A stretch of 64,000 nt of DNA, from positions 25,568,945-25,632,944 of the forward strand of contig OV884059.1 in NCBI GenBank assembly GCA_930367215.1. Reading direction: 5' to 3'. The notes beneath the pieces were generated by a model. That model made no database searches and was not told where the DNA came from. It was given only the letters and a program-made list of their open reading frames with translations. Below, piece after piece: positions 34,736 to 45,959 of this stretch; positions within the stretch are counted from its first letter, which is position 1; each line of letters starts with the position of its first letter. Source of the DNA: Pollenia angustigena. Lineage: Eukaryota > Arthropoda > Insecta > Diptera > Polleniidae. A program made the translations under genes and the position numbers.

Positions 34736-36006
34736 CAGGGTTGATAAAGTTGGTACAATTGTACTTTTTTTGGTACAATTCAAAACTAAAAAGTACGCTG
34801 GTACCCCCGTGACTCATTTGGTACTATTTCCAAATTTTTCAAACCTACATATTTATAATTCTGTCCAATGAATATAAGCGGAGTTTAGTGTTTGGTGCGA
34901 ATAGTCTTGCGAAAATGCAAAATGTAGTAGCTTTTTTATGAAATCTAAGGGAAACTCTATATTTTTTGTTGTTGGATTTAGCAAAACAGCTATGGATTTA
35001 GCAAAACAGCTATATATATTTACTCTTATGCAAGACTATTTGCACCAAACACTGAACTCCGCTATTGTGAATAGATATTTGCACTTGTTCATTGAACGAT
35101 TGCTTAATCCACATTCTAGATTTAGTATCAGCGGCTGCATATAAGCGTGCATTTTCTGATTATATTGACAAGTTTTTAAAAGATAAGGAAACCACTTCTG
35201 CAAAAGTTCTTGATAGTAGAAAATACGACTTAATCTCAATTCAAGATTATTTTGGAACGAATTCATAATATTTTCAAATATACGTCCACAAGATGGTTGT
35301 CACGTCAAGAAGTTATCAACAGAATTTTGGAACAGTGGGAACCCACTTCATTATTATTTCACTCCGAATTATTTTGAAGGAGTTTATTACAAGCGCTAAA
35401 TAAAATTTTATAATATTCGGACTTTCTACTCCTTTCCTGTATCTGCAGTAAATATTGAAAAACACAATAAATTTGGAAATGCAATGGTAGTACTCGTATG
35501 CACATATATTTACAAGATTGCATTTTGAGAAATACTATAAATTCTAAAAAGTGCATCAAACGCTTTTTGGCGGCAATCAAAAATAAAAATAAAAGGATTT
35601 CTCGACCCTAAAAATCGCATGATACAGGTCTGGCTAGACCAAATACAATTTGTTTGCCTCTATTCTTAAATATTTTGGAAAACTAACTATTTTGAAAAAT
35701 TCGGTGCTCGAAATTAATTTTTGACCTATGGTTTCTTTGGCAAAGTTTCTTGGAATGACTTATAGAACAAGAATCTCGATGTGCTTTTGACGCGAAAAAA
35801 TTTTACCCACCCTATTATTATGTATAATTAATGATCATGTATTTTTTGCTATCTAAACTTTACTGAATTTTAAGTACCTTATGTTTTTGTTGTATAAAAT
35901 TTCTGTTTTTAAAAATAAAATAAAAAAATTAGTACTATTGGGGCCGAAAAAGTATGATTTTTAAAGTTCGTTGGTACGATATTGGTTTTCTCATTTATCA
36001 TCCCTG
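34736..36006 (+). mobile_element. hAT-type transposon, 1271 bp, perfect 8-bp target duplication
   Basis: Starts CAGGGTTGATAAA and ends TTTATCATCCCTG. AACTAGAA flanks both sides exactly (34728-34735, 36007-36014). Short CAGGG-type inverted ends plus an 8-bp duplication are diagnostic of hAT elements. Subterminal GGTAC words lie at both ends (GTTGGTACAATTGTAC, GTTGGTACGATA). The interior holds a decayed transposase tail (separate entry). Shorter than autonomous hAT elements, so internally deleted. Confidence 0.88.
35120..35385 (+). pseudogene. hAT transposase fragment, frameshifted
   Basis: One frame reads SAAAYKRAFSDYIDKFLKD and ends at a stop near 35265. Another reads STRWLSRQEVINRILEQW and continues as a Trp-rich hAT-like stretch from about 35277. 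TRWLSR..V..RILEQW is a motif I associate with ZBED/hAT-family transposases. Several frame changes and stops make it non-functional. Its place inside an 8-bp-duplication element supports the call. Confidence 0.6.
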
Positions 36007-36129
36007 AACTAGAATATTAAAAAAAAAAAAAAAACTAGGGCAGATCTGAAGCAAAACGCACTAGTTTCAAAATACCATAATATAAATCTAACGTTTTGAG
36101 ATTTCAAACCGTGTGACCTTGTCAGAACA

Positions 36130-36905
36130 TGACCGTAAGTTACCTTTAAGACTTTAAAAAGTTTCTCAACATAACCTTGAAAATTATTTCTTTTTAAATT
36201 ATTAATATCCTTGAAATTTGTTAATAAATTTAAAGTGTAGTACCAATTTAGCATTTGAAATAGAAATTTTATTAAATTTTTTTTTTTTAAGTTATTTATA
36301 AAAATTCAACATAACCTTAAAAATAATTTTTTTTAAATCATTAATATTCTTAAAAATTTTTAATAAATTTAAAGTGTACAACCAATTAAACATTTTAAAA
36401 ATAAATTTTATTAATTTTTAAGTTATTTATAAAAATTCAACATAACCTTAAAAAGATTTTTTTTAGATCATTAATATCCTTGAAATGTGTTAATAAATTT
36501 AAAGTAAACGGCCACTTAAACGTTTTGAATAGAAATTTTATTAAAAATCTTTTATAATATTTAAGCTATTAAAGAAAATTCAACATAACCTTAAAAATTA
36601 ATTCTTTCAAAATCATAACTTTCTTTGAAATTTGTTTATAAATATAAAGCTTATAACAAACAACTTAATTTGTATAAATGTTTAAATGAAATTTTTTTTA
36701 AATTGACGATATATAAACGAAAATTCAACATAACCTTAAAAATTATTTCTTTTAAAATCATTATTTTCTTTAAAATTTTTTTTTTAATAAATTTTAAGTA
36801 TCTGAACTATTAGTAATTTTTATTTAAATTTAAAGAAACTTTTTTTTGGAATTACCGAGTTTAAAAAAAAAATACAACATAACCTTAAAATTTTTTTTAA
36901 CTTTT
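36130..36905 (+). repeat. Degenerate tandem array, 6 units of about 131-149 bp
   Basis: TTCAACATAACCTTAAAA and variants start near 36166, 36305, 36436, 36579, 36724 and 36873. Each is followed by ATTATTTCTTTTAAATCATT, CTTGAAATTTGTTAATAAAT and TTTAAAGTGTA-like blocks. The motif is related to TTCAACCTAACCTCAAAT of the array at 43.6 kb. Confidence 0.8.
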
Positions 36906-37672
36906 TATTAAAACAAAAAAGGAACACCACTAATATTACATTGAATATTTATACCTCAAAAGGAATTGCAAAAATATGCAGGAATAAAAAAAGACATTTT
37001 ATTTGAAAAAAATATTACAATAGATAAAATGTTTGAATAAATATTTTACGTTATGGCTTTTAGTTGTTTTTTTTTTCTTCTTCCGTTTTTGTGTCGGCAA
37101 ATCACGGTAAATTACGGTAATAGACCGTAATGATTTTAAAACCAATTTAAAATTAAAAAAATTTTCTTTTAGAAAAGCTTTTTAATAAATTACAAAAATT
37201 TTGAAAATGAAACTTATAGAACTTATGAGAATTTTTAAAGGTATGTATATTTTATCAAAAAGTAATTTCAATTTTTGGGAATAAAAAATTTTAATTTCAA
37301 AAGATTTTGTTATTCGTGCTTCATTCCCAGTTTTTATTATTGATAAAAACACTTGAAATTTATTGTTGATGGGATAAGCTACTCCTATGCGCATTTTACT
37401 AGATGCTTAGGCCAGATCATCAGGAAACTTCTTCCATAAAGATTTTAGAAAAACTTAAGATATTAAACCAAATAAAACTGTTAAACGTATAAGACTTATA
37501 GCAACAGTTCTACTTGTAATAATATCAAAGTTTAAACAAAACACATCAACAATAAACCGTGGGTTTATCTCATCTTACATTCCCCACAAAAAGGTATGTA
37601 TATTTTTTGGAAATTTAGTTTAATAAAAAGTTGTAATTTTAAATCAGGGTGCGCCGGTTTTTTTTAAGTTCA
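36906..37672. other. AT-rich intron, nothing recognised
   Basis: Includes TTTTATTATTGATAAAAACACTTG at about 37331, a phrase also present near 14879 (TTCGTGCTTAATTCCCAG versus TTCGTGCTTCATTCCCAG), so a short dispersed repeat is shared with the 14-kb region. Confidence 0.4.
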
Positions 37673-37904
37673 GGGGGCAAATCATGGCAGTCGTGATCGA
37701 ATACTTTTTCGATTCGAAAGCAATTTCATTTCAAACAATACTGAACGAATCGGTATTATTTTTTCAGTGATTGAAAACTCAAATAAATGCTTTACAACAC
37801 CAAAAAAATAATTTCGATCCGTTCAGTATGGACAGAAAGAATTAGAAATTGAATTGTTTTCGAATCGAAAAAGTATTCGATCACGACTGCCATAATTTGC
37901 CCCC
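37673..37904. mobile_element. Palindromic MITE (232 bp) with GGGGGCAAAT ends
   Basis: GGGGGCAAATCATGGCAGTC at the left is inverted at the right (ends ATAATTTGCCCCC). The arms run about 47 bp and include TGATCGAATACTTTTTCGAT. A second inner inverted pair (ACTGAACGAATCGGTATTAT and its relative) extends the foldback. No target duplication identified. Confidence 0.75.
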
Positions 37905-38149
37905 AGGTTGAAAAATGCTTTACGTTTTCACTAGGAGCTCTCGCTCTAGCGATATACAGGGCTCTTTCACTCGTAGATGCCGACTAAAAATCGTGCTGGT
38001 TACCTCAGGACGTATTTCGCATTTCTTCGAGATGGCTCGCTCTGTGGCTATTTCGCCTTGTCAACGTTGTTCCTTGCGTCCACGTCCACTATTTATGTTT
38101 CATCGAGGTCCACTTTCTTCACACTATGCATCAGAACAATGCATCTTCA
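37905..38149. other. GC-richer unassigned segment
   Basis: Near-balanced composition, holding GAGCTCTCGCTCTAGCG and GGTCCACTTTCTTCACAC. Two overlapping open frames of 86-88 codons cross it but show no motif. It may be the distal part of the element at 38150-39050. Not assigned. Confidence 0.35.
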
Positions 38150-39050
38150 TATTGATGATGCCCCTAACATCAGAACTGTGACTTCAATGTTATTACAAAT
38201 GAAATCAATGAGGCAAAAAGTAACATCAATCCAATGACGAATGTCATCATACAATTAAGTCATATTTTATGCGTAATCTATGCTATGACTACAACGATAT
38301 CAATTCGATGCCACATTTTGTGTATTGTTACTATTATTTTCATGTTAAAAAAGTAAAATACGAAGCAAAAATTCCCATATTCTATTTGTTTCAGTTATTA
38401 TGTTAAAAAGATCAAGTTTTCAATGTAAAATGATTACAAAAACCATATCGGGCATGCTGCTGGTGTCTTATAATTGAGAGTTCTTCTGTAAACAAAGGGC
38501 GGGATACAACAAAAGTGAAACAAACTTTTGTAACGGGTAAGTGAATAATATTATTCTCTTACTTAAACTTAATTCAATCCCAAATGAGTAAATTTAAAGT
38601 CCCAAATACAGTTATCAAAATACTCATCAAGCATTGTGGTAATATGAGTGAAAATGTTTTTGTATGTGTGACACCGACGATGCTGAATGGAAAATCAAAA
38701 CTTGTAGATATGACGGCGAATATTACGTCCAGCGCACGTGCACGAGTGAATTCGCCTGGTTGACAAGCATTTGACAAGTGTATTTGGCCCTTAATGACAC
38801 ACTGACTGATGCGTCCGTAATCCGATGTTACTGAGTCATCGCACTGATGACATTTTTTATTAAATTGACTCCGATTCGACATTTCTATGATGCCGATGTG
38901 TCATCCCATTGTTGACATAATTCCACTTAATGACGATTTGGCCAGGCTGACATCAGAATGATGAAAAGTCTCATGGGGTCAAAAACAAAGACACTTGTCA
39001 TAGTACTGATTTTTAAATACATCAGCGCTATGACGCCTTTTTTATCAGTG
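38150..39050 (-). mobile_element. Unclassified repeat copy 1 with CACTGATAAAAAA end
   Basis: Read on the minus strand from 39050: CACTGATAAAAAAGGCG, ATCAGTACTATGACAA, GACCCCATGAGACTTTTCAT, ATGTCAGCC, CAATTTAATAAAAAATGTCA, GCGATGACTCAGTAACAT, AGAATAATATTATT, TTTGTTTCAC. This is the same order as the plus-strand copy at 40700. It carries about 150 extra bases between GTCATTAAGGG and ACTCATTTGGGATTG. No coding motif is seen in the 102-codon open frame inside. Confidence 0.6.
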
Positions 39051-39054
39051 TACC

Positions 39055-39215
39055 CTTCCACAAAAATTTGCCACACATTGTCAGTTCTCTTCCTTCTCCA
39101 TCATATGCTAAATGGTGTCTAGTAAAAAATGATGTAGTCCTATCAATGCGAGGGTTACAGGATCGATTCCCGCCAGAGATACTGGTCTGTTTCACTACAA
39201 AAGGCTAAAGGTCTA
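39055..39215 (+). mobile_element. Possible tRNA-related SINE fragment
   Basis: CAATGCGAGGGTTACAGGATCGATTCCCGCC includes a good polymerase III B-box-like word (GGATCGATTCC), as in the T-arm of a tRNA. An A box upstream is only weakly matched, and no cloverleaf could be drawn, so this is not a tRNA gene. Confidence 0.35.
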
Positions 39216-39406
39216 AAGCTTCGTACAGACGATGGTCAGATCTTACAATGTTGTCATTAAAATTGCCTAAAAATGTCTTGCAACTGTCTGAACATTGTAA
39301 GCTCATTTTCATTTGGCAGATGTGTAAAATGAATGCATCTGACAATGGCACCATTGTCAGAAAAATGACAATATTGTAAGATCTGACCATCGTCTGTACG
39401 AAGCTT
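39216..39406. mobile_element. Palindromic MITE (191 bp) with AAGCTTCGTACAG ends
   Basis: AAGCTTCGTACAGACGATGG (39216-39235) and its exact inverse at 39387-39406. The arms remain paired for about 43 bp, through CAGATCTTACAATGTTGTCATT with one mismatch. Interior words CATTTTCATTTGGCAGATG and CATTTTACACATCTGCC are also related. Non-coding. Confidence 0.8.
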
Positions 39407-40699
39407 AAGCTACCACTATTGCTTGGTTAATAAAGATGGACTTTAATTTATAACTCTTAAAAAATAAATAAAATCTGAAATATTTAAAGCAAAATTTTCT
39501 TTATTTAAATTTTTTTTAAGTGATTTTTTTTGGGTTTTAAAATATTTAAAATTTGCGTGTTCTTGTCATTTCTTTTATGATAAAAAAAAAACTATGTATT
39601 TGTAAAGCTTGATTGGCGCCTTTAATCATGAAACCGTAAAACTGTGTGTCTACTCCACTTGTAAACACCCGTACGTTGAAAAAATGTAACGCTTCATAAA
39701 ATCCATCAAATATTAATAATTAAGATTGCGTGTTCAAAGTAGGCGATCAAACAGGCAACAGTTTGTTTTTTTTTTTTAGATTTTTTTGAAAACTACGCTT
39801 GACTACACCAATTGATAGATCGATTGATGGTTTTTAACTGTCTAAACTGTAATTTTGAAATGTAAAAATGTTTGATTTGTTTCAAAAATGTGGTCATAGA
39901 GAATCAATTTTTTTTTAGATAATAAATATTCCAAAAAAAAAAAATTTTGTATTGTTTTTTTTTTTTGTTTTGTGAAGGTCGTTAAACTTATTATTCATCT
40001 AAGAAAATGCTTAAGCAATCGGTAGTGTTTAAATAGTAACACTTGTTTCAATATTATTTTTGGGTTCTGTTAGTTATCGATTCTTATAATCTATTTTTTC
40101 TATTTGAATTTATTCTTTAAGACTTTGTTAGATGTTTCTTAATTCCAGCTTTTTTTTTTTGTTTTTTTTTTTTTGATATTTCTAAACCAAAATCAATACT
40201 CTCTAAATGCTTATTTCTTATTCTGTTGCTTCAATTTTAAATAAATTTGATAATGAATATTATTTTATGATTGTCTATCAGTCAGGAAAACGAAATTTAA
40301 TAAGAAATATGTTTTTTTTTTATTCTACTATAAGAAACAACAATAAAATTATGAAATATTCTTAATAATCGAAAAAAAAAATTAATTGAAACATATGTAT
40401 GCGCAAAATTTGTTTTCGGTAGTTTAAATTTAATAATAAATTCAATTAATTTAGTTATCAATTGGTTTTAAGACCTTTAACAGTAAATTTTTAAAGAAAA
40501 GAATTAAAAAGTATTTTATAAAGAAAAATATAAAAAAATAAAGGGAAACATGGAGTCTATGATCTGGGTGAGTTTAAACAAGAAAAGTCTATAAAAAAAA
40601 AATGTTTGTAACTTCTTACTTTTGATAAAAGCAACAACGAAAAACAAAAGCCCATATTAAGGCTTTAAACTATTCTCTTTACTCTCCCTCTCGCTCTCT
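39407..40699. other. AT-rich intron, nothing recognised
   Basis: Several T homopolymers; TTGTCTATCAGTCAGG and CTCTCCCTCTCGCTCTC (about 40683-40699) are the only low-complexity tracts of note. Confidence 0.5.
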
Positions 40700-40706
40700 A
40701 TACACT

Positions 40707-41300
40707 GATAAAAAAAGTCGTTATAAAGCCAATGTATTTTGACATCAGTACTATGACAAATGTCTTCGTTTTTGACCCCATAACACTCTTCATCATTGTG
40801 ATGTCAGCCTTAACATCAGCGTTAACATCATCAATGGAATGACAAAACGGCATCACAGAAATGACGAATCGGACTCAGTTTAATAAAAAATATCATAAAT
40901 GCGATGACTCAGTAACATAGCATAAAGGACTCATTAGGCTCAATTTAATGACAGTTTGTCATTGGGATTGACTTAAGTCAAACTAAGAGAATAATATTAT
41001 TAACTTAACCGTCACAAATGTTTGTTTCACTCTTGTTGCTTGTTTGTCTACAAAAGAACTCATTATACGGCACAAGCAGCATGTCAGATATGGCTTTCAT
41101 GGTCATTCTACTTTAAAAAATTTTATGTATTTAACTAAAAAATTTAAACAAATAGACAATGGTAATTTTTGCTTCTTATTTTACTTTTTAAACATGAAAA
41201 TAATGTTAAAAAATACACAAAATGTGGCATCGCAATGATGTCACTGTTGTAGTCTTAGCATAGATGACACATGAAATATGTCAAAAGTGACAGTTCTTTT
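40707..41300 (+). mobile_element. Unclassified repeat copy 2 with CACTGATAAAAAA end
   Basis: Starts CACTGATAAAAAAAGTCG and runs parallel to copy 1 in the opposite genomic orientation, with shared blocks through AAAATGTGGCATCG and GTAGTCTTAGCATAGAT at its 3' side. Rich in TGATGTCA/TGACATCA and ATGAC words. No transposase or retroelement motif found. Confidence 0.6.
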
Positions 41301-41640
41301 AAGATCGCGGCTGACCAGATTTCCTATCTGGTAAAGCTGGATTAAGAAGCCCCAGGTGCCACGGCACCGAAATGGCTTGCGGGAAATGCTTTCTGTCAGG
41401 GAAATCGTTTCCGCGGAAGTTTTGCCTGCCGGCTGACAGAATATTTTCTAGGATCACGTGATAGTGGGGCTTAAACCTAAAGGGATACACCTGAAATGCT
41501 CACTTAAGGACCGATTTTTTGTAAAATAGTTCGGCCTGATGGAGGAATATCCCTAGGTGCTGTTCCTGTTCAACAGCAGCCGAACTGTCAAAATCAGCTG
41601 GGAAACAAAGTAAGCCCGGACAGACACTATAAAGTTTTCT
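41301..41640. other. Isolated GC-richer segment of unknown origin
   Basis: Clearly less AT-rich than its surroundings, with CCTGCCGGCTGACAG, GATCACGTGATAG and GTGCCACGGCACC palindromic words. A 63-codon minus-strand frame has no motif. It directly follows repeat copy 2 and is probably transposon-derived, but I cannot name it. Confidence 0.4.
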
Positions 41641-41804
41641 TTCAGAAAGTCTAATGGCGTTTCCTTTTCTGAGTAAAATTCTGCATTTATTCTGCCTCTT
41701 GCATTTTTTTATGTTTTTTTCTGAAAAACATTTCTGATGATGTTCCCTTTAAAATTAAAAATAATGCTACATGTTCAACACCCATTTTATTTAAAGGGGC
41801 TCTA

Positions 41805-41945
41805 GATCAAGGCGAAGTCAGTACAAGGTGGTGGCAAGTTTCGAGACGTAACCACTAATAATACAATACAAAAAACATCTGTTGTTTCTGTTGGCTTTGG
41901 ATTGTTGCAGTCTTGCCACCACCTGTAATTTAATTTACCTTGCGC
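41805..41945. mobile_element. Possible short TIR element with GGTGGTGGCAAG arms
   Basis: ACAAGGTGGTGGCAAG at about 41834 is inverted as CTTGCCACCACCTGT at about 41914, and ATCAAGGCGAA/TACCTTGCGCTAAT outside them are also weakly inverse. No target duplication found. Confidence 0.35.
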
Positions 41946-43156
41946 TAATTATACTTTATTGTTTAAGGCCGAAATTTGTGTTCTTTTGTAAACGTCAAAT
42001 ATGAAACACTTCTTAAAAATTAGGGGAGCATTTAAAAATGTTGCCAAGTCACATGCTGCACTTATACAAAATTTTTTTTTTAGAAAAGAAAACGCCATAA
42101 GTTTGTTGATTAAAGGGAAAGAGAACATGCTCTTATCCTCTCCCCTCTCATCAATAAGCTCAGATTTTCTAATAGAAAACTTTAATTTTGTGAGCCTAGG
42201 CTAAACACATTTCCTACAAACACATTCATTAAGTTAGATTTTGACAGCTAAGCTAGTGTTTTTCTTACTCTCTCTCTTTTTTATGTTTAAAATTTTCCTC
42301 TCTTTAAGTTTATTTAATTCAAACCAAAGTAAAATAATACAAATATTTTCTATTACCTAAAAGAATTTAAAAACAACTAAAGCCTACATTAAAGCTGTTT
42401 TGTCTTTGCCTCTTATAAATATCTTTAAAAACAAAAACCCTACAATTATCCAATTCATAGCAATAAAAATAAAAATTCTTACAATTCTACAATAAAACTA
42501 TCTTTTAGTTTATATTTTTTCTATTTTATCAGGCAGAATGTGTAACTGCCATGATTTCTATTTTTTTTTTGTAAATTGATCATTAAATGATGGTCTTTTA
42601 TTACAATTCATTTGAAATACTAAAATGTGTGTGTAACTTTTAGTAACAATGTCATCAAATAATTTATAATTTAAATTTGTTTTTTATATTCAAATATTTA
42701 TTTTTTTTTTTCTAAAATTGACTGACTGATTACTACTTGGGGCCAATAAAGATTTTGTTGTAGTTTTTTGCCTCATGACGATGTTGATGATAATCGTGAG
42801 ATGATTATGTTTATATTTTTCTATAGTTTTTTTTATATTAAACAAAAATTGAATAAGAGAGAAAAACAAAAATTGAAATTGAAAATTGTGGTTGTTTATT
42901 GTTTGAGTATTAAAACTGATAAATGATTTGAATTTTTCGTAAATTGATTATTTCCTTATTAAAATGAAACTAAATAAAATTGAAGAGAAATTATGATTAA
43001 TTTAACAATAACATCAAAAAAAGCCCTTAATATTGCAGTAGTAGTAAATAAATTTTTCAATAATTATAATAACAATAATTTCGTTACATATCAATTATCT
43101 GCTTAATTTTTTTTAAATATTCGCAAACATTTTATATAACCTCAAGTGGAAAAACA
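41946..43156. other. AT-rich intron, nothing recognised
   Basis: No gene or mobile element seen. A 67-codon frame at 42001 has no recognisable motif. Confidence 0.5.
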
Positions 43157-43455
43157 GGTGGGTTCAACTAAAACGCACGATGTTAATTGTAAATAAAACA
43201 AAAAAGTTTTTTATTATGATAGAAGGATCTATGAAAATTATGTATGAAACAAAATATCGGGCTATTGCTCGCCACGACTTTGGTGGCATGCCTTTATACG
43301 ATGGTCCATATTTTCAATGACTGAGACATAATTGAGGTTAACTCTCGTTAATGTGCCGAGCCATTGTTTCGTTGGCTGTGTGGCGAGTGGTACCATCCTG
43401 TTGGAACCACATATCGTTCAGGTCCATATACTCAATTGCAGGCCACCGCCGGGAG
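43157..43455 (-). pseudogene. Mariner-type transposon remnant C (end fragment)
   Basis: TTCAACTAAAACGCACGATG and the following GTTAATTGTAAATAAAAC block match the low-coordinate ends of remnants A and B. Further on, GAGCCATTGTTTCGTTGGC and GTACCATCCTGTTGGAACC align with the region encoding the QQDG/CHTA part on the minus strand. It is truncated after that point, so both ends of the transposase are lost. Confidence 0.75.
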
Positions 43456-43559
43456 TTTTTGTTTTAATCTAGGTTTTTTCTTTCATATTTTATAAGACTC
43501 AAGAAGCTTTTAATAAATATTATAAATTATATATGATGATAAATTCTCATTATTTTCAA

Positions 43560-44330
43560 TATTTCTTAAGTTACTAACAAAAAATTTAAAACTAACCTCA
43601 AAAAAAATTTTTTTTAAAGAAGATTCTGTCAAAAAATGTTAAAATATTTAAAAGATAATAACAAATAAAGTTGTTTACAAGCAATATTTTCTAATTATTA
43701 GCAAGGTTTGAAAAGTTATTGACAAAACTTCAACCTAACCTCGAATTTATATTTTTAGAAAAGAATATTTTGTTTAAAAGTTTTAATCAATTTGAAAGAT
43801 TATAACAAATATAGTTGTTTACAAGAAACATTTTCTAGTTATTTGCGGGATTTGAAAATATATTTACAAAAATGAAACCTAACCTCAAATTAATTTTTTT
43901 TAGAAAGACAATTTTGTTAAAAAATTTGAAAGATTATAACAAATAAAGTTGTCTACAAGAAACATTTTCTAATTATTAGCGGAATTTTAAAAGTTATTAA
44001 CAAAAATTCAACCTAACCTCAAATTTTTTGTTTTAGAAAAGACAATTTTGTTAATCAAATCAATTTAAAAGATTATTAAAAATAAAATTTTTTACAAGAA
44101 ACATTTTCTAATTATAAGCGGGATATTAAAAGTTATTAACAAAAATTCAACCTAACCTTAAATTTATTTTTTTGAAAAGAATATGTTTTAAAAAAGTTAT
44201 TAAAAATTTTAAAGATTGTAACAAAAAAAGTTGTTTACAAGAACATTTTCTAAAAATGAAATCGTTTAACAAAAATTTTAAGAAATATAATAAAAAAAAA
44301 GTAGGAACTACTTTTTTAAGAGGTTTTTTT
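43560..44330 (+). repeat. Degenerate tandem array, 5 units of about 134-144 bp
   Basis: CAACCTAACCTCAAAT-like words lie near 43590, 43732, 43876, 44010 and 44149. Units share GAAAGATTATAACAAATAAA, GTTGTTTACAAGAAACATTT and CTAATTATTAGCGGGATT. The opening word is related to TTCAACATAACCTTAAAA at 36.1 kb. Confidence 0.8.
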
Positions 44331-45624
44331 TGTAACTTCAAAGCTTATAATCTTTAATGTTTGCATTTAAGCGTTGAAATCTGTAATAAAATTAAATTAT
44401 ATAAATAATGTTATTTTTTAAAGCACGTATGCAAATAAAATCCTCTTTAGTTTTCTGGTACTTTTTTGTCATAATTAATTTGTTTAATTAGTATTTTTGG
44501 TATCTAATTTTTATAGAAGCCAAAATATTTAATTAAAACTAAACGTGTATCAATTACCAAACATTCAATTTCAAATAAAAAATAAAACATCTCATAAAAC
44601 TTATAGATTTGAATGTTAATTTTTAAGGTCATTTAATATTTATTACATTTTCGTTAATGGCTAAAATCGAAATTTAATTGACAATTTTGTTTCAAAGAAA
44701 CATCTGCTTTAATGTATTTTTTTTTCTAATAATCGCTAAGACTTTGTGTTTTTAAACGTGCCAAAAGAATCAATAAATCTTTAATAAAATTTATAGCCAT
44801 ATATTTAACAAGCAACAAAAAAATGTGTAAAAATTCAAACGAAAAACTGAAATTATGAAAAATGAATTTTTATAGCTCTAGACACATGTTAAGCATGTGT
44901 AAATATTCATAAACAAGAAATCTTTTACTTACTTCTGCTCAATGGCGTGAAAATGTCGAAAATGTCTTCATCAATTTAAAACACTTAAATATTGAAGAAA
45001 AAATTTCTTTTTGGACTTTTTTTTTGCTTCGAAACATACTCAATCGTATTCTCTCTCTCTCTCTTCTCTCTATCCTGCTTTTGCTAGAATATTGTGACAA
45101 TTTGTCATTTAAATGTTGCTGTCAATGACAAAAACTATATCCATCTAATGTGTAGAAATATCTTGAAAATTGTTTAGCTAAAAGTTTAAGATACATAAAT
45201 TCGTAAACACATATTGAAGTCTGTGATAGTTGTATGTATTTAAATGTGTAGGCGTTTATAATATTTGAAAGTCAATTACAAGCTTGAACGGAAATTTAAC
45301 ATTTCAATTAGTAGCAATCGAAGCAAAAGTTAAAATGACATCTTCTACTTCATCATCATCGTCGTCAAAATCATCTTCACATCTTTCTCTGCTTGTTTCT
45401 CTTTTTTGTGTATAACATTCGAAGACATCATTTTAATTTATGGGTAATTTATACAATTTGGTAAATAAAATTTTCAAAATATATTCAGTATCATCTCAGA
45501 AATCAATTTCATGAAAATTGAATTTTTAATTTTTTTAATTGATTTGTGTAGGTTTTGGGGGGAAGGGGGGCTGTAGAAAAAATCAGCTAGAAAATATTAA
45601 GGCAATTAAAAGTAAAACTTAATT
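44331..45624. other. AT-rich intron with CT microsatellite
   Basis: CTCTCTCTCTCT tract at about 45051-45070; TCATCATCATCGTCGTC at about 45351. Nothing else recognised. Confidence 0.5.
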
Positions 45625-45626
45625 AT

Positions 45627-45785
45627 TGTACTCTGTTCATTCTTTCGTGCGAAATGCTGTCAAACTCAACATAAAAAATACATATGAAAAAATGTTGACA
45701 GAGTTATACTCTGTTTATAAAAACATGAGAAATGTTTCTAGCAACATTTTCGTGGTCCGTGCGAAACAAGTGCAACTCATATTGT
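45627..45785 (+). repeat. Dispersed repeat with TACTCTGTTC start (copy 1)
   Basis: GTACTCTGTTCATTCTTTCG, GCGAAATGCTGT, ATACATATGAAAAAA, TTGA..GAGTT.TACTCTGTTTAT and TTTCTRGCAACATTTT occur in the same order, inverted, at 54375-54564. The two copies face each other across about 8.6 kb. Confidence 0.65.
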
Positions 45786-45959
45786 GTGCATTTGTGTAGT
45801 GGTTTTTACAACAAGTATTACAAAAAGAAAAATGGAGAAAAGTGCAAAAATTAATAAGAAAATAAAATTTTTATGGCTTTTTACTTTCGGAAATTAAAAA
45901 ATAATACACTTGCTTCACTTTCTTTAATGACAATTAAAAAAACATGTTTTTTTTATCTT

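Noticed and set aside
37915..38237. Two overlapping frames of 86-88 codons
   Set aside because: No motif, no conserved start context; adjacent to repeats on both sides.
39140..39175. tRNA gene suggested by a B-box-like word
   Set aside because: No acceptor stem or cloverleaf could be assembled; better explained as a SINE fragment.
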